From Haberlea rhodopensis (lineage: Eukaryota; Streptophyta; Magnoliopsida; Lamiales; Gesneriaceae), in contig CAJQUN010000975.1 of the NCBI GenBank assembly GCA_907163345.1, positions 1 to 64,000 on the forward strand: DNA of 64,000 nucleotides, written 5' to 3'. Positions 23,034 to 35,594 of this stretch are shown here, in pieces. The stretch's first letter is position 1, and every line of letters begins with the position of its first letter. A program made the position numbers and the translations under genes. The notes under the pieces are model-generated. The model worked only from the letters and a program-made list of their open reading frames with translations, had not been told where the DNA came from and ran no database searches.

Positions 23034-24973
23034 CATACCAATCGTTTTAAACTAATCATATTGATTCATAAATGTGGCTCAAATCAAATTCACAAATATT
23101 TTCCGCTCAACATATAAATGTATATTTTTGGCCAAATAATATGTATATTAAATTATAAATCAGTAGTTTACTATAAATTAGTGGGAACGAACTCAAACTT
23201 GGATCGTATTCTATGGTTACGACTACCGTTTAAAATATTTTTTAATGTTTCAAAGCAGTGCAAAGCATGTAAAAGAATACGGGAACAATCATGTGATTCT
23301 CTTCTTAGGGATCGGCGATTTAGCTTTGGTGGTTGAATATTTTTTAAATTTTATTTAATATATAAAGAAAAGTATATATTTTAAAAAATTACTGCCTTAG
23401 TTATGATACGTGTGAAGGCAAAAAATAATTCATTACAAGCTAGTATAATCAGAATATCTTTGTTTAAAGTTTTTAACTACTACTTGTCGGCTAAGAAAGC
23501 TTCATGTACTTTATTAATCTTGTGAATTGAAAGTTAATTACAATGAGTTAATATTATTATTTTGTTGATTACAATATCATACATTATTTAATTTAATAAT
23601 AATGATAATACTTGCACTTAGATATAAATGTGTTTTGAACTGCTTAGTACTACCATATAAGTTATAATAGCCAAAAACATCTTATGATTTAATTTTCTGC
23701 TTCTGTTTTTACCTGTTTGTTTTTTAGAGAAACAGTAACAAAAGCAATAAAATCAAATAACTTTTATCTGAAAAGCAGATAAGCACTTTTGCAAATACAT
23801 AATCAGAAACTACATTTGTTTTGATTTTTAATCATCCTCAATGTTGATTCTTCCCCAAATACAATCAATTACTCAAACAAAACAATCACACCACAATTGA
23901 CTAGAAAATAGTCAATAGTTACAAGAAAGAAAAAAGATCCATTAGTTCCCTGCTAGGGTAACTATTAATTAATTAATTAATATATATTAGGATCATTTAT
24001 AGTTAAGGGCTGAACTATTTGATTTAGTTCTCCCAATATTAGACTAGGATAATTTCAGATACATTTGGGTAATTTAAAAAATCATGGAATGAACCTCTAA
24101 CTAAATGTGATAAATTTATGATGTGCTGCGGCCTAGCTTCGCCTACATGTACATTCAATGACGAATCTAGCTTAAAAATTAAATTGAGGGACAAAATTAC
24201 ATGATTTGAGGACAAAAATGTAAATTTTTTAAATTTTTGGAGCAAAATATATATATATATATATATATTCACCCTATGTACATTGCAATATGTTGTTGCA
24301 TATTGTAACTACCTAATTTTCCCTTTAACATGGTGGTTAATTAACTCTTAGTAATTAAAAACATTAGCATTTGATGGATTACACTACTATTAATTAATTA
24401 ATATATATATATATAAATAAATAAATGCCAAAGAGATATGAAAAAGAAAACTTAAGACACTTTTAATTACTATAAATACTAGTAGACGACGCAAACGCGT
24501 TGCGTGTGTAACGTAATATATAATGCATACGGATTGATAGGTGTAATTAAATAAATGAGACATATATAATGATAAATATTACAATTCAAAAGATACATCA
24601 AAGAACCACAATAAACCATTGAAGTGGGTACTTTGGTAAATTCAAATTTGTCATACCAAGGTAGTTAGTATAGGGGGCTTAGGCATTATAATATAGTAAG
24701 ATTACTGGAAAATTGAAAATAAGTATTATTATTTAAGTACAGATAAAATAAACTAATTTAATCCCATAGACAAGCAGCAGTAGGAAAATATAACTCAAAA
24801 GTAGACAATAATCTCGTGCCACCATTATTACATAAAACAACATGAACAAGTAACGCACATCCGACAACATAGAAGTTGCAAAAATGTACGATAACACATA
24901 TATTACACAGCCAAAGTTAACACACACAGAAAGAAGCGAATTGTACCTAAAGTCAGTAATATCATGTATGAGT
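23029..24973. other. AT-rich intergenic
   Basis: No gene. 24120-24250 has the look of a decayed plant MITE (GACGAATCTAGCTTAAAAAT, GAGGGACAAAATTACATG), as do stretches at 53.0 and 57.0 kb. Small open frames here have no recognisable domain. Confidence 0.4.
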
Positions 24974-27900
24974 TCACTCGACCACGATTTTACGAGCCTC
25001 TTTCGGTAAGAACCCTTTTCCTGCATCAAAAAACATAAACATTTCCACAAATTAACCTTGTGAACAAGCTTCCCATGTTGCAGTCACTCATGGTTGGTCG
25101 TGAATTTGTAATAAGTTGGGTCCTATGAGTTCCATATGCTATTACCTAGTTGTGGGAGTGGTGGAAAATATCAGGAAACTGAAACATAAACGTCTAAATT
25201 GCATGAATAAATGGGTTTTTTTGGCAACGAACACTTGTCGTTTGCTTTGAAAATAGGCGGCACCGCCTATTTTGAAAATAGAACCTGTGGTTTATGAATA
25301 TGTGTAAAATATTCCCTCCATGTATGATTTGTGAAGGGTGGTGTGATATGTTCTACAAACCACATGAGTCAAAACCCCTATCTACAAATCACACGGATAA
25401 AACGGGAGGGGCAAATTGCTGCTAACTCGGAGAAATGAAAGTAAAATGAGAGCGTCACACTCTAAAACCACTTGGCATCATGCTAATGTTGAATGCAAAG
25501 TGTCCCTCTTCCTACATGGCTGAAAATTTTAAGCAGCAGTCTTGAGGGGGAAAAAGTAGAGAAAAATCTGAAGGTTCTATATTGTAACCATAAATAGCAC
25601 ATCACAGCATCATCAAATAAACATACGACTTTACTTTTCTGCCCAAAATCTTCTCTGTTTCTCTCTTATTCCTCCCTTTCTGGAGGCCACCCAAGCTAGA
25701 ATTGGGGATTGGCTTGCAATGAGATCCATCTTGTGAACTCTCTTGGACGACAACATTCTGAACATTTTTTATACCTCTAAATTTTTGGTTGCGAAGGTTC
25801 GAAAAACAGAGAGAGACACATTCCTATAAAATCAACTAGTTGCCTAACTGTTCGATCTTTATGTTTCCAACGGTCTAAAGATACGCATTAAACATGACCA
25901 CACAAATAATAACAAGGGAGATTGGTCACGAGACACTTTCCTCTAGAATGAAATTGAAAAATGCGGCGAAAAAATCAAATAATTTTGAATTTTTCCACTG
26001 CACAAATATGTATCAGCCATAAGTCTCTGGCAGACAACTTAATAATTATTTACATAATACCGGAGAAAAACTTACCAGGTCTAGAAGTAGGGCGGCAGTT
26101 TTGGTGAACTACACGCTTAACCGCTTCCTTCGGCGCAAGTGCATGTTTAATAGCAATTCGCTCAATGGGAGTGTAGCTGTCATCACACACAATCTCTCTA
26201 AAGCTGTCAATCCTGTTTCCACCATCCATTGGTTTTTCGTTTCTTTTCCCAATCAGATCATGTATGCCATGGTTTTGCTTTCCTTGAACATGCACTCCTA
26301 GCGTACAAATGTCAAAATCTAATAAGAATAAGCATATGAAATCCAAAGGCAAGAATTCAATCCAGATTTATGAAACTGGATTCCTGAGACACGTAAAAAC
26401 TCCCAGAAAGTATATCTACCTCGACAATCTCGTAACATACAAGCAACCTCGACAATGGAGAACTATGACTTTTAGGCCATGCTCGGATTGTACAATAAAT
26501 TATGAGATGTTTAATCATGTGGTTCTTAGTCCGAAGTTAACGCAAGCGTGCCTATAGGTTTTGTCCTATATTTGAGTAAAATGAGCAAAACTACAAAAAT
26601 CGTACTCGATATTTTCCTTCTTGGCTTCATCTAACATTCCACACTTGGATACTGATTGAAAGTATTATACAACATGTTGAACTGAAAAGATCCATCAAAA
26701 TAAAAAATTTACTTCAATGCAACGAGTATGTCGTAAAATGATTTAACTACGTGATTTCATCTTCATTTTTCAGAAAGCGAAAATCGAAATGTATCATACA
26801 GAGTGTTTAATGCTTACTCCTTCATGGCATAAACAAAGGCTTACTTGGCGATGACTCGCCATAAAATGCTAACACATGGTTCTAAATACATTGTTCCAAA
26901 AACCAATAACAGATATTTTTAAACACTACTCAATCTCAGGTTCCTAAATGGTACTGCAGTCTCATATTTCAAATATTTCGATAACAGAGTTTTATATAGG
27001 AAAATCAGCAATTTCCACGGTGGACCCAAAAACTTTGGAAGATATGGCGAAACGTGCAGTTACTACATGACCTATTTTGGGGTGAAACGTGGGTATTTTT
27101 TAAAAAAACTTATGCATGAATTTTTAGAATTTTTTTTCAAGGGATTTGTGCCAACAGGGTCACCCCTGAGGCCCTGAATGTTCCTCATTTGAATGTGCCC
27201 AAGGAATTTTGGGATGGAAAAACACAACTAAACACGATGCTAAAAAAAGGGTACTTTCTTTAGTCCATTAAACAAGTATTAGCAGATGGGGGTGGAAACA
27301 CTTAAGAGGGAAGTGATAAGAAAATTTTGAAATTTTCTGTAAATGTTTTCTAATAAAAACTAGAATTTCGTCCTCTCTTCTAAATGGTATTCTGGTCCAC
27401 CACCCAGGAAATCTCTCCCTCAATGGCCTTCCTAGGTCCTACTGTCCTACGGGCTTCTCGTTTATGTTCATCTTGTACACATGCGCTACCCCCAAAACAA
27501 ACTAAGGCAAAAAATCTTAATTTGAATTAAATTGGGAAGGGCATCTGAGAAAATCAAAGATAAAATTAGACTTGGAAAAAGAAACCTAAAGAATTTCTAC
27601 AACTATCACAAAAATTAAGAGCAAACTTTCACCTAAAGCAAGAAACATAACTAATCCAATTGTACCTGTAGGAGCACTTGTAGTTTCCATTGCGGAATCT
27701 GATACCACTGGGGCATACATGTAGCAATCACATTTCAAATACTCCTCCAATACTTGCACCATTTTCTTCTCCTTTTTCTTAATGGGTTCATCGAATCCTT
27801 CACCCACAACCAAAAAAACATTACAACAAATAAAAAATCTAACCCGCAAAAAGGGAAGAAAAAAATGCACAAGATTACCCAAAGAAGCAGCGGAAAACGT

Positions 27901-28053
27901 GGCAGAGGATTTTGGATCAATCAAAGGCGAAAACATAAAAGTGTCCGATTTCATGTAGTTAAAGAATTGCTGGAAAACAGTCCTCAGTCGGCTTCTTCTA
28001 CGTTTGACGGGTTTCTTCTTGTGAAGGGTAACGCAGGCAACTTTCTTGGCCAT
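24974..28053 (-). CDS. Basic plant protein of unknown function, 4 exons
   Basis: Exons on the minus strand: 28053-27879, 27797-27666, 26297-26076 and 25020-24974. All introns are GT-AG and all junctions are in phase 1, giving an unbroken 191 residues. I do not recognise a named family. The N terminus is strongly basic (HKKKPVKRRRSRLRT, residues 11-25), which could act as a nuclear localisation signal. A short motif occurs twice: YMKSDTFMFSPLI at 33-45 and YLKCDCYMYAPVV at 78-90. Lys-rich KKKEKK lies just before the second copy. The C-terminal part has EAVKRVVHQNCRPTSRPG. No signal peptide or membrane segment is evident. Introns 2 and 3 are about 1.4 and 1.1 kb. Exon 4 is short and the least certain. 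Confidence 0.72.
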
Positions 28054-29084
28054 CGTACAAGGGTATCAAAAACAACAACGATTCGGTTGCTCTTCTGTGA
28101 TATTTGATAAACGAGAATTAATATGGAAGGACTGGATAATAATATTTTTAAAGATAAAGGAGTATAATTGGTCTGCCGATGATGGAGGCGGTTGTGGACA
28201 TGTGTTAACTGTAGAACGTAAGACGTTGTCCGATCGACAGGTGCCGCAAATTTAATCCTTTATTATCCAACACTAGCCACTTTTGCTTTTCTTATTAAGA
28301 ATAATAAGAAAAATTATAGATGCTCCTCTAAGAATAGTTAGTATTACAAATTTTTCATCTAATCTGAATAATAATTACGGGACACCTATAGTTAGTTTTA
28401 TAATAATATCACCCGTCAAGTTTATAAAGATGTAAGAAAAATTACGATTATCTCTCTTATAATTTGACATAAAAATACATTGCAGAGAGGTAGATGTTAT
28501 TTTTTAGACTAGAATGACTAAAATGATAATATGAAAATTAGAGGAGTAAAAGACACAATTTTAGTTTACGAGCATTGATTTATTTTTTGATAGGGATGAC
28601 CACTGTCCGCACATTACGAGACTTAAACACGAGTTTTTCTCAAATGGAGGATTGAACTTTTACCAATAAGTGCTAGGCCCGAAGCTCTACGAGCATTGAT
28701 TTTTTTTTTAAAAAAAGCTAGTTCCATCATATTTTTTTATTTAAGAAACAAAAAATCGATCTCAAGTTTTTTGTGAAGATACTTTTCAGATTTAATTTTG
28801 TCTTTTTAGAGAAATCTATCTTAATGTTTGCCCTCTACATTATTATTGAGTATACATCTGACTGACTTGGTATAGCATTCAAATGGAGAAGGTTAAGGGT
28901 GTTGAGGTGGAGACTCATTTAAGGTAAAGTTTGGTTTTGTTCTTTGAAATGTTTCAAGAATTCTTTTATGAAATATATTTTTCAGATGTGTGAAAAATTT
29001 CAAGTTTTTTTCTCGAGTTAAAGCAGTTATTTTGATTTTGATAACTGTGAAAAATTCAATTATAATAATATTTGTACCTCATTA
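28054..29084. other. Upstream region of the basic-protein gene
   Basis: No gene. The first few hundred bases presumably hold the promoter of the minus-strand gene at 24974-28053. 28310-28570 looks like a decayed MITE. 28590-28700 contains an inverted tRNA/SINE-like piece. Confidence 0.4.
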
Positions 29085-29622
29085 GGCTATCTCCAACCCC
29101 ACGCCAAAATGGCGTGAAACACTATTTTGGCGTGGGGTTTTCATCCCAATCCAGCGGCAATTCTTGTGCTAAATTGCTGCTGGAAGTTTTGTTGTGCCAT
29201 TTTTGGCGCAATGATTTCTTTTTTTTTTAAGTTTTTTTTAAAAATAATATTTAATAGGATTTATTATGTTATTATATTGATTTTATTTTATTTAATCATT
29301 TTTACAAAATAAATTAATTAAATTTGATAATTTATTAGTAATTACTGATTATTAAATGATATAATTATTGAATTTTAATGATAGAATTATTAAATTTAAT
29401 TATTTAAATAAATTTTAGACATAAATTTAATACATAAATATATTTACAAAATGTAATAAATAAACTGATTGAATAAAAATTTTATCATAAATGAAATTTA
29501 AGGAATATTTGAAGTAAAGTTTGAAGTAAATGAGTTGGAGATAAGTTTTGTGTTTGATGCAGAACTTACATTATTTTGGTATAAAACTTATGCTAAAATA
29601 GAATTTTGGGTTATAGATGGCC
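29085..29622. mobile_element. PIF/Harbinger-type MITE
   Basis: The left end reads GGCTATCTCCAACCCC and the right end, inverted, GGCCATCTATAACCC. Both sit next to a TTA trinucleotide (29082-29084 and 29623-29625), the usual Harbinger target duplication. Near the left end, ACGCCAAAATGGCGT is a local palindrome. The interior is AT-rich and non-coding over 538 bp. Confidence 0.7.
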
Positions 29623-29625
29623 TTA

Positions 29626-29958
29626 ACAAGACAAAGTACAAGCTTAACTTTAACAAGTTCCTACTTCCTACCGTGAAATAATAATTGATGCCGATCAGAG
29701 TGTGCCATTGGGTAGGGACGTACCCAATAGGAAACTGATGACATAAAAAGAAAGAAATTAAATTTTATGTAATAAAAAGAATAAATCTGATGCATAAAAC
29801 TTCTATAAACCCGGTGTATAAAAAAGAACCGAATGTTTTTATTATTTTTCAAAAACCACATTTTGTTATATATATATATATATATTGAGTGGCAGACTTT
29901 ATATGAGGAAATTAAAAAATAAAATAAAATCAACAGTAGTTTGGATTGGATCTCAATC
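29626..29958. other. Short intergenic stretch before the first hAT element
   Basis: No gene is seen. A TA microsatellite is at 29866-29885. Confidence 0.4.
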
Positions 29959-32927
29959 TAGACATGACCGCGGCCTGGCCCGGACCATAACCGGGTCAAC
30001 GGGCCGGTTACCCGTTGACCCGGTTCGACTGTTATGAACCGTAACGGCCCATCATTGTGCGTGCCGGTTACGGTTCATGGTTCTCAAAAATCGTGGAATC
30101 GCAGGTTCCAATCGGCGGTTCCAAGCTTTAACTTTTTTAAAAAAAAAAATTCAAACGGATGGCCAGGATCTACTATCCGTTGCCTATCAACGGTCAGGAT
30201 CTCCTGACCGTTGCAAAAGGTTGACCGGCGGTTAACTGCCGGTTCTACCGTAAAAAAATTATTATTTTTATTTTAAAAATTGATGTCTAGATTTTGTGAC
30301 CGTTATAGATCGACGGCTAGGATTAATTGATCGTTATTTTTCATGCCTATAAATATCCTCCACACCCATTTCATTTTTCATAAATCTTATCACAACTCTA
30401 AGTTTTTGATACATCATTCACTTGTATTGTTTTCGAATTACTCAATGGAAGATCCTAGTTATCCACGTAAAGGCAAAGACACTGTGACATATCTGGAACG
30501 GGCAGGACCCATGTTGATATTGATATTGATGATATTGAATTCACCGATGATGATCCTTTTGCTACACATGATACCCAAGAAAGTGCGCATACAAAGGTAA
30601 GATCTATGCCTCCACTTAAATCATCGATTTTTACTAAACAGTTTGATAAGGTGACTCTTCCATCCGGAGAGATGCCTGCCAAATGCAAATATTGTACCAG
30701 TACTTATAAGTTTCAAAGTGGTGGTGGCTATGGATCTTTTAAGCGACATATCGAAACGAAGCATCCAGTGGAGTTTGGTAATGATTCTTCTAAAACTCAA
30801 CTGTCTAGATTTCATTCTTCGGGTGAAGGTACCGACTCCACTTTTCAAATATAATGATGCACAATTAAGAGAATCGATGACAAAATTTATCTCTATAGAA
30901 CATCTTTCTTTTAGTATTGCATCTAGATTTGGTTTTGAAGATCTATATCATGAATCTCTACAACCTGCTGCTAAACGCGTTCCTAGGACCACAGTCACAC
31001 GAACACTTAAAAAATTAGTTCGTCAAAAAAAGAAAGAATTAGTTACATTATTTAGTAATTTGACGAATAAAGTTTCTATATGCTCTGATATTTGGAGTGA
31101 TCATTGGCAAAATAATTCGTACATGGGTATTACTTGTCATTGGATAGATACTTCATGGTCAATTCAAAAGAGGTTGCTTGCATATCGAGTGTTCAATGAA
31201 GCACACACCGTACATAATATTTCTCAATTGATTTGTGTAATTTTAGAAGAATATGGTTTTAACTTCCAAAGTTTTTTCTGTGTCATTTGATAATGCTAGT
31301 TCGAACACGTTGAGTATTGAAGATCTTAAACGTGTTTGTCAACCGCTATTGGTGGTTTATTTTTCATATTCGATGTATTTGTCATATTTTGAACTTATGT
31401 GTGCAAGATAGATTAAGATCGTTAGATAATCAGATTAATCCAATTAAAATGACATTATCTTATTTGTGGTCTCATCCGAGTTTGATGAAACAATGGGGTA
31501 AGTTTTTAAGGTTAATGGCATGCGACCTAGAAAATTTCCACGAGATATACACACACGTTGGAACTCAACATATAAATTGCTAAATGATTCATATGAATAG
31601 AGAGAGTTATTGTGTTTATTATTTGCACAACATGGTGGAAATAATTTAGTATTTTCGCACCAATGGAATGTGTGTAAAAGTATCTGTGAAATGTTTAAGG
31701 TATTTTATGATGCAATTGAACAATTATCTGGAGTTTATTATTCTGCATCTCATTTAGTTTTGATGAACTGTTGTAATGTGGCACTTACCTTAAATGAAAA
31801 TTTCTCTAATTATCTGTTAACCTCTTCTGTGGTAGCAATGAAGGTTAAATGGAAAAAAAAATTATAATATTCCTGAACTTTTTCTAGTTGCTTTTGCTTT
31901 AGATTCTCGACTTAAATTGGATGTTTTGTATGAAATGTTAGTGATGTATTATGAGGCATTATCCCTCCGGATGATATTCCCGAATTGGTTCTTCTGTGGT
32001 AGTAAATCGTGTTAGAAATTATTGCATGAGATTTATAGAGAATATAGTTTAAAATATGTTGTACAAGAAAATGAACCACAACTATAAATTAGCGCTTCAA
32101 GTCATTCTAGTGATATTAAACTCACCAAAGCACAACTTCTGTTAAAAGAACGCACTAAACGTCCCAGAGGATCATCAAGTTTCAGTCAGGAACTTGAGAA
32201 TTATTTTACGACTTCTTTTGATTTCAGTGAAGCAGATAGCGAGCATCAATTTGATATCTTGCAGTGGTGTCACAAAAGACACAAATTTTCCTGATTTTAT
32301 CCATCATAGCAAAGGAAATCTTAGCTTGCCCCGTGTCAACCGTTGCTGTGGAACAAGCTTTTAGCGCGGGGGAAATATTTTGGATGTAAGACGATCAAAA
32401 ATGAATCCAGATTCTTTAGAGGCCCAAGCACTAATGGATGATTGGACGAGGGCTGCAAAAGGAAAACAAGGAATGGAAACAAGCTCGGACCAAGATGAAT
32501 TTGATACCGAATGAACTACTACTACGGGGACAGGTAACAGAAGTGATTGCGCTACGCCACTTCCAAAGGTAAGAAGGGTTAAAAGGTAAGAGAACTACGT
32601 GGTCTTTGATTCCTCTACACCCTAAGAGGATACGTAGGCAACTTAAAAAGTTCAAGACCTCTTCTCCCCCTTACATTTCCTTTGTTCTTTTTTATGATTT
32701 TTTATAGTAATTTTTAAATTATTTTAAATAAAATTTTAATTTTTTTTAATTTAAAAAATATAAGGGTCAAGCCGTAACCGTAACCGGCGGTTCATGAGCC
32801 GTAACCGACGGTTCACCGTAACTGGAACCGTCTACGAAGGTTAAGGTTAAGGGTCGAGCTCTTATGAACCATCTAGTTGGCAGTTTCGAACCGTCAATCG
32901 GCGATTCACGAATCATGGTCATATCTA
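29959..32927 (+). mobile_element. hAT DNA transposon (copy 1), degenerate
   Basis: The element starts TAGACATGACCGCGG and ends with the near-inverse GGTCATATCTA. Subterminal regions are packed with ACCGGTT/CGGTTACGG words in both orientations, typical of transposase-binding sites. Flanks at 29951-29958 (TCTCAATC) and 32928-32935 (CATCAATC) agree in six of eight bases, a decayed 8-bp hAT duplication. A broken BED-finger hAT transposase gene lies inside on the plus strand. The element is 2969 bp. Confidence 0.85.
30445..32514 (+). pseudogene. hAT transposase pseudogene (BED finger, RICESLEEPER-like)
   Basis: It begins with ATG at 30445 (MEDPSYPRKGKD) and changes frame several times. A BED zinc finger (CKYC...HIETKH) is at about 30680-30770. 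The first part of the RNase H-like core, SICSDIWSDHWQNNSYMG, is at 31075-31130; SFDNASSNT lies near 31288. RCICHILNLCVQDRLRSLD follows at 31375-31430. Near the end are remains of the hAT dimerisation region (FDILQW, then CPVSTVA-like text at 32250-32400). The last frame closes with TGA at 32512-32514. At least four frame breaks mean no working transposase. Confidence 0.85.
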
Positions 32928-33254
32928 CATCAATCCAAATCCTGTCAATTGTTTCTTTGGCTAACGCATCTAACGTGCGTTATGATCATCATTAACTATA
33001 ATGTTGTATAAGTTCTTTTATGTCGAATCTGTCTGAGGCTCAATTCACCCAAGTCTAGGGTGTCAATGATTATCATTTCAAATTAGAAACGATCATTTCG
33101 GACATTTACTACTTAGACATGACCGCGGTTTACAATTAACCGCAGCCCGGCCTGGACCGTAATCGGTGCAACGTGCCGGTTACCCGTTGACCCGGTTCGA
33201 CGGTTCCGAACCGTAACCGGACCGTTACTATACGGGCCGGTTACGGTTCATGGG

Positions 33255-33330
33255 CTGAAAACTCATGGAGATTCGAACTCTTGACATCTATCATGTATAT
33301 ACAGCTTCTTACCACTAAACTATTGTCTTG
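33255..33330 (-). repeat. tRNA-like segment within hAT copy 2
   Basis: The minus strand reads TAGTTTAGTGGTAAGAAGCT, then after about 25 bases AAGAGTTCGAATCTCC. The two parts resemble A- and B-box promoter elements of a tRNA or SINE. A comparable stretch sits at 1915-1975 inside the hAT-like relic at 1552-2200. Confidence 0.5.
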
Positions 33331-33919
33331 ATTGTTTTATTTTAGATAATATAATTATATATACTAAAAGATAATATATATTATATGTGTAATACAATAA
33401 TAACTATTTTATACTGACAAATAAAAATTATTTAAAAAAATATGTTATGCTCTTAAATAAAATTTTTATGTGTAATACAATAAATATTATAATAATGAAG
33501 CAAATTATTACAAAACAAATATATTATATACATTTTAATTATTCTACAAGCACTTTATGCTCATTATTTGATTTACATTATATATATAATAATTAAATAA
33601 GTATATCTTAGTTTATCACAATATGATTTACAATAGAAACTCGATAATGTAATATTTGATTATTAATAAAATCTTTTAATAATTTATTTATACTGATTTG
33701 GATACAACGTATTGAATTGATAATTCACTAACTTTATATTATAAAAATGAATAGCTTCTAACTTAATATTTATGATTAATCAATGAAATCATCATAAAAA
33801 TAACTTTACTGACATTTGTTCTTATTTAAACTGTTAGTGACAAATCTCATTACTGACTTTTTTTAACATAACAATAACTTTTGTGTTGTTTTTTATAGAT
33901 AAATAACAAATAATTCAAT

Positions 33920-33997
33920 GTTATACTAGTCATTTTCATATGTAATTAGTATCATAACGGTAAATGTTTCATACAAATATCATTTGTAATTAGTACC
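33920..33997. repeat. Left part of the 88-bp satellite
   Basis: Carries the same monomer words (TCATATGTAATTAGTATCAT, ATTTGTAATTAGTACC) as 39076-40131. The LTR element interrupts the array after GTACC at 33993-33997. Confidence 0.85.
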
Positions 33998-34539
33998 TGA
34001 TGTGATCCCGTATTTTCGCTATTCGGTAGAGTAAACGCAATAGAAAAAATAAATAGGACATCATGATTTTTTACGTGGAAAACCCTCCAAAACGAAGGGA
34101 AAAACCACGGGACCTAGTCCAGTATAAATCTCCACTATAAATCTCCATGAAGAGCCGATCCTCCTTTAAATAAATGTCCTCCCTCTTTCAATATTGACTT
34201 CCATGATTTTAGCCCCTATCCCATGATCATGACTCCTCTCTCCTAAATCATGTCCCATTATCATGCAAATAAAGGGAAACGTGGAGAAATTGGCTCCGAG
34301 TAATTCTCCTATCATATCCACCAATTTGGCCACTAATTACCCATTTTATTTATGGCACATTCTATTTAAAGCATGCCCGGGAAATTCGGTTTGACCAACC
34401 AATATGACCGGGTCTTATGTCGATGTTTGACCACGTGGACCGAGAAGAATATCACCCACTTCGGGTATTTTCCTGTTCGGGCGCTTTCTTGTTCGGGCAC
34501 TGATTTTACCCGATGTGGTATAATTTGCCTACCACATCA
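33998..34539 (-). repeat. 3' LTR of the F-box-carrying element
   Basis: 542 bp, identical over long stretches to 38473-39075. It lacks an internal piece of about 80 bp and has one extra CGGGC(G/A)CTTTCTTGTT-like duplication near 34475-34500. Confidence 0.92.
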
Positions 34540-34555
34540 CATCACCCCCCTCAAG
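34540..34555 (-). other. Polypurine tract of the F-box-carrying element
   Basis: The minus strand reads TTGAGGGGGGTGATG immediately before the left LTR, as needed for plus-strand DNA priming. Confidence 0.7.
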
Positions 34556-34679
34556 TAAAGCAAGATGAGCGAAGTTGAGATCTTGGTTTATATACATCGG
34601 GTAAAATCACAGTTGCCGTTTTGATGTATTTTCGGAACTTGTGAATTTTGAGGGTTGAATCTCCAATAAAACACACCCT

Positions 34680-35230
34680 GAGCAAATAAAGCTCAACTAA
34701 TTTTCGAGATATAATAGTTATCACGAGCAAATAAAGCTCGGGTTGAAACACGAAATATCTTGAGCAACCAAAGACTGAGCACATAAAACTCGTATGATAT
34801 AACCGAGCTCCAGAGATAATAGATAAGTATCCCGAGCATATAAAATACTTCTGAACTCCAGTTTAAGAAATATTCAGAGCAAATAAAGCTCGTCATGGGT
34901 ACGAAAAACAATACATTCGAGCTCATCGAATACCCCATTGAATAACTATCCAGAACTTCTGAAACACAAATAAAGAATCTATGTCGAGAACCGAACATAA
35001 AAAATATCCCGAGCAAATAAAGCTCGTCTGGAATAATAATATCTTTGAGCGAGTAGAGCTCGTTCGAATTCCAGAAATAATAAGCATCTAAGCAAATAAT
35101 ACTCATCCAAAGCATCAATTTCCCAAAATAATAAAGTGTCAATAATATTCATCAATCCGAGCAAATAAAGCTCAATCAATCTCCAGAGCTAATAGTTATC
35201 ACGAGCAAATAAAGCTCGGTTGGAATAAGA
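34680..35230 (-). repeat. Dispersed GAGC-AAATAAA-GCTC palindrome array
   Basis: The exact 15-mer GAGCAAATAAAGCTC (4-bp stem, 7-base loop) begins at 34680, 34725, 34877, 35011, 35159 and 35203. Degenerate forms lie between them (for example 34770, 34833, 35049, 35090). Spacing is irregular, about 40-150 bp. Overlapping open frames on the minus strand here simply reflect the repeats. Confidence 0.88.
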
Positions 35231-35357
35231 AATATCCCGAAATAATGAATATAACCGAGCTCGGGGAAAAGACATCCCTAGCAGATAAAATATGATCGGG
35301 TTCGAAAAATATTCCGAACAAGCTCGCAACCCCGAGCACAATAACATTGATAATTTT

Positions 35358-35573
35358 AAGTTTAAACGTGGACCAAACATCCCGATCCCACGAGTAAATG
35401 ATTGTATTTTTAAGTTTAAACGTTGACCAAACATCCCGATCCAACGAGTAAACGATGGTATTTTTAAGTTTAAACGTTGACCAAACATCCCGATCCAACG
35501 AGTAAACGATGGTATTTTTAAGTTCAAACGTTGACCAAACATCCTGATCCAACGAGTAAACCGAACATTGCTC
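35358..35573 (-). repeat. 54-bp tandem repeat, four units
   Basis: Units begin AAGTTTAAACG(T) at 35358, 35412, 35466 and 35520. The period is a multiple of three, so minus-strand frames show an 18-residue repeat (FTRWIGMFGQRLNLKIPS). Each unit includes CCAAACATCCCGATCC, shared with the next array. Confidence 0.9.
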
Positions 35574-35594
35574 GCTACCCCGAGCAATAATTAC

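Noticed and set aside
29661..29933. 90-codon minus-strand frame
   Set aside because: The translation is dominated by Tyr/Ile/Phe from AT-rich sequence, including a TA microsatellite; no domain.
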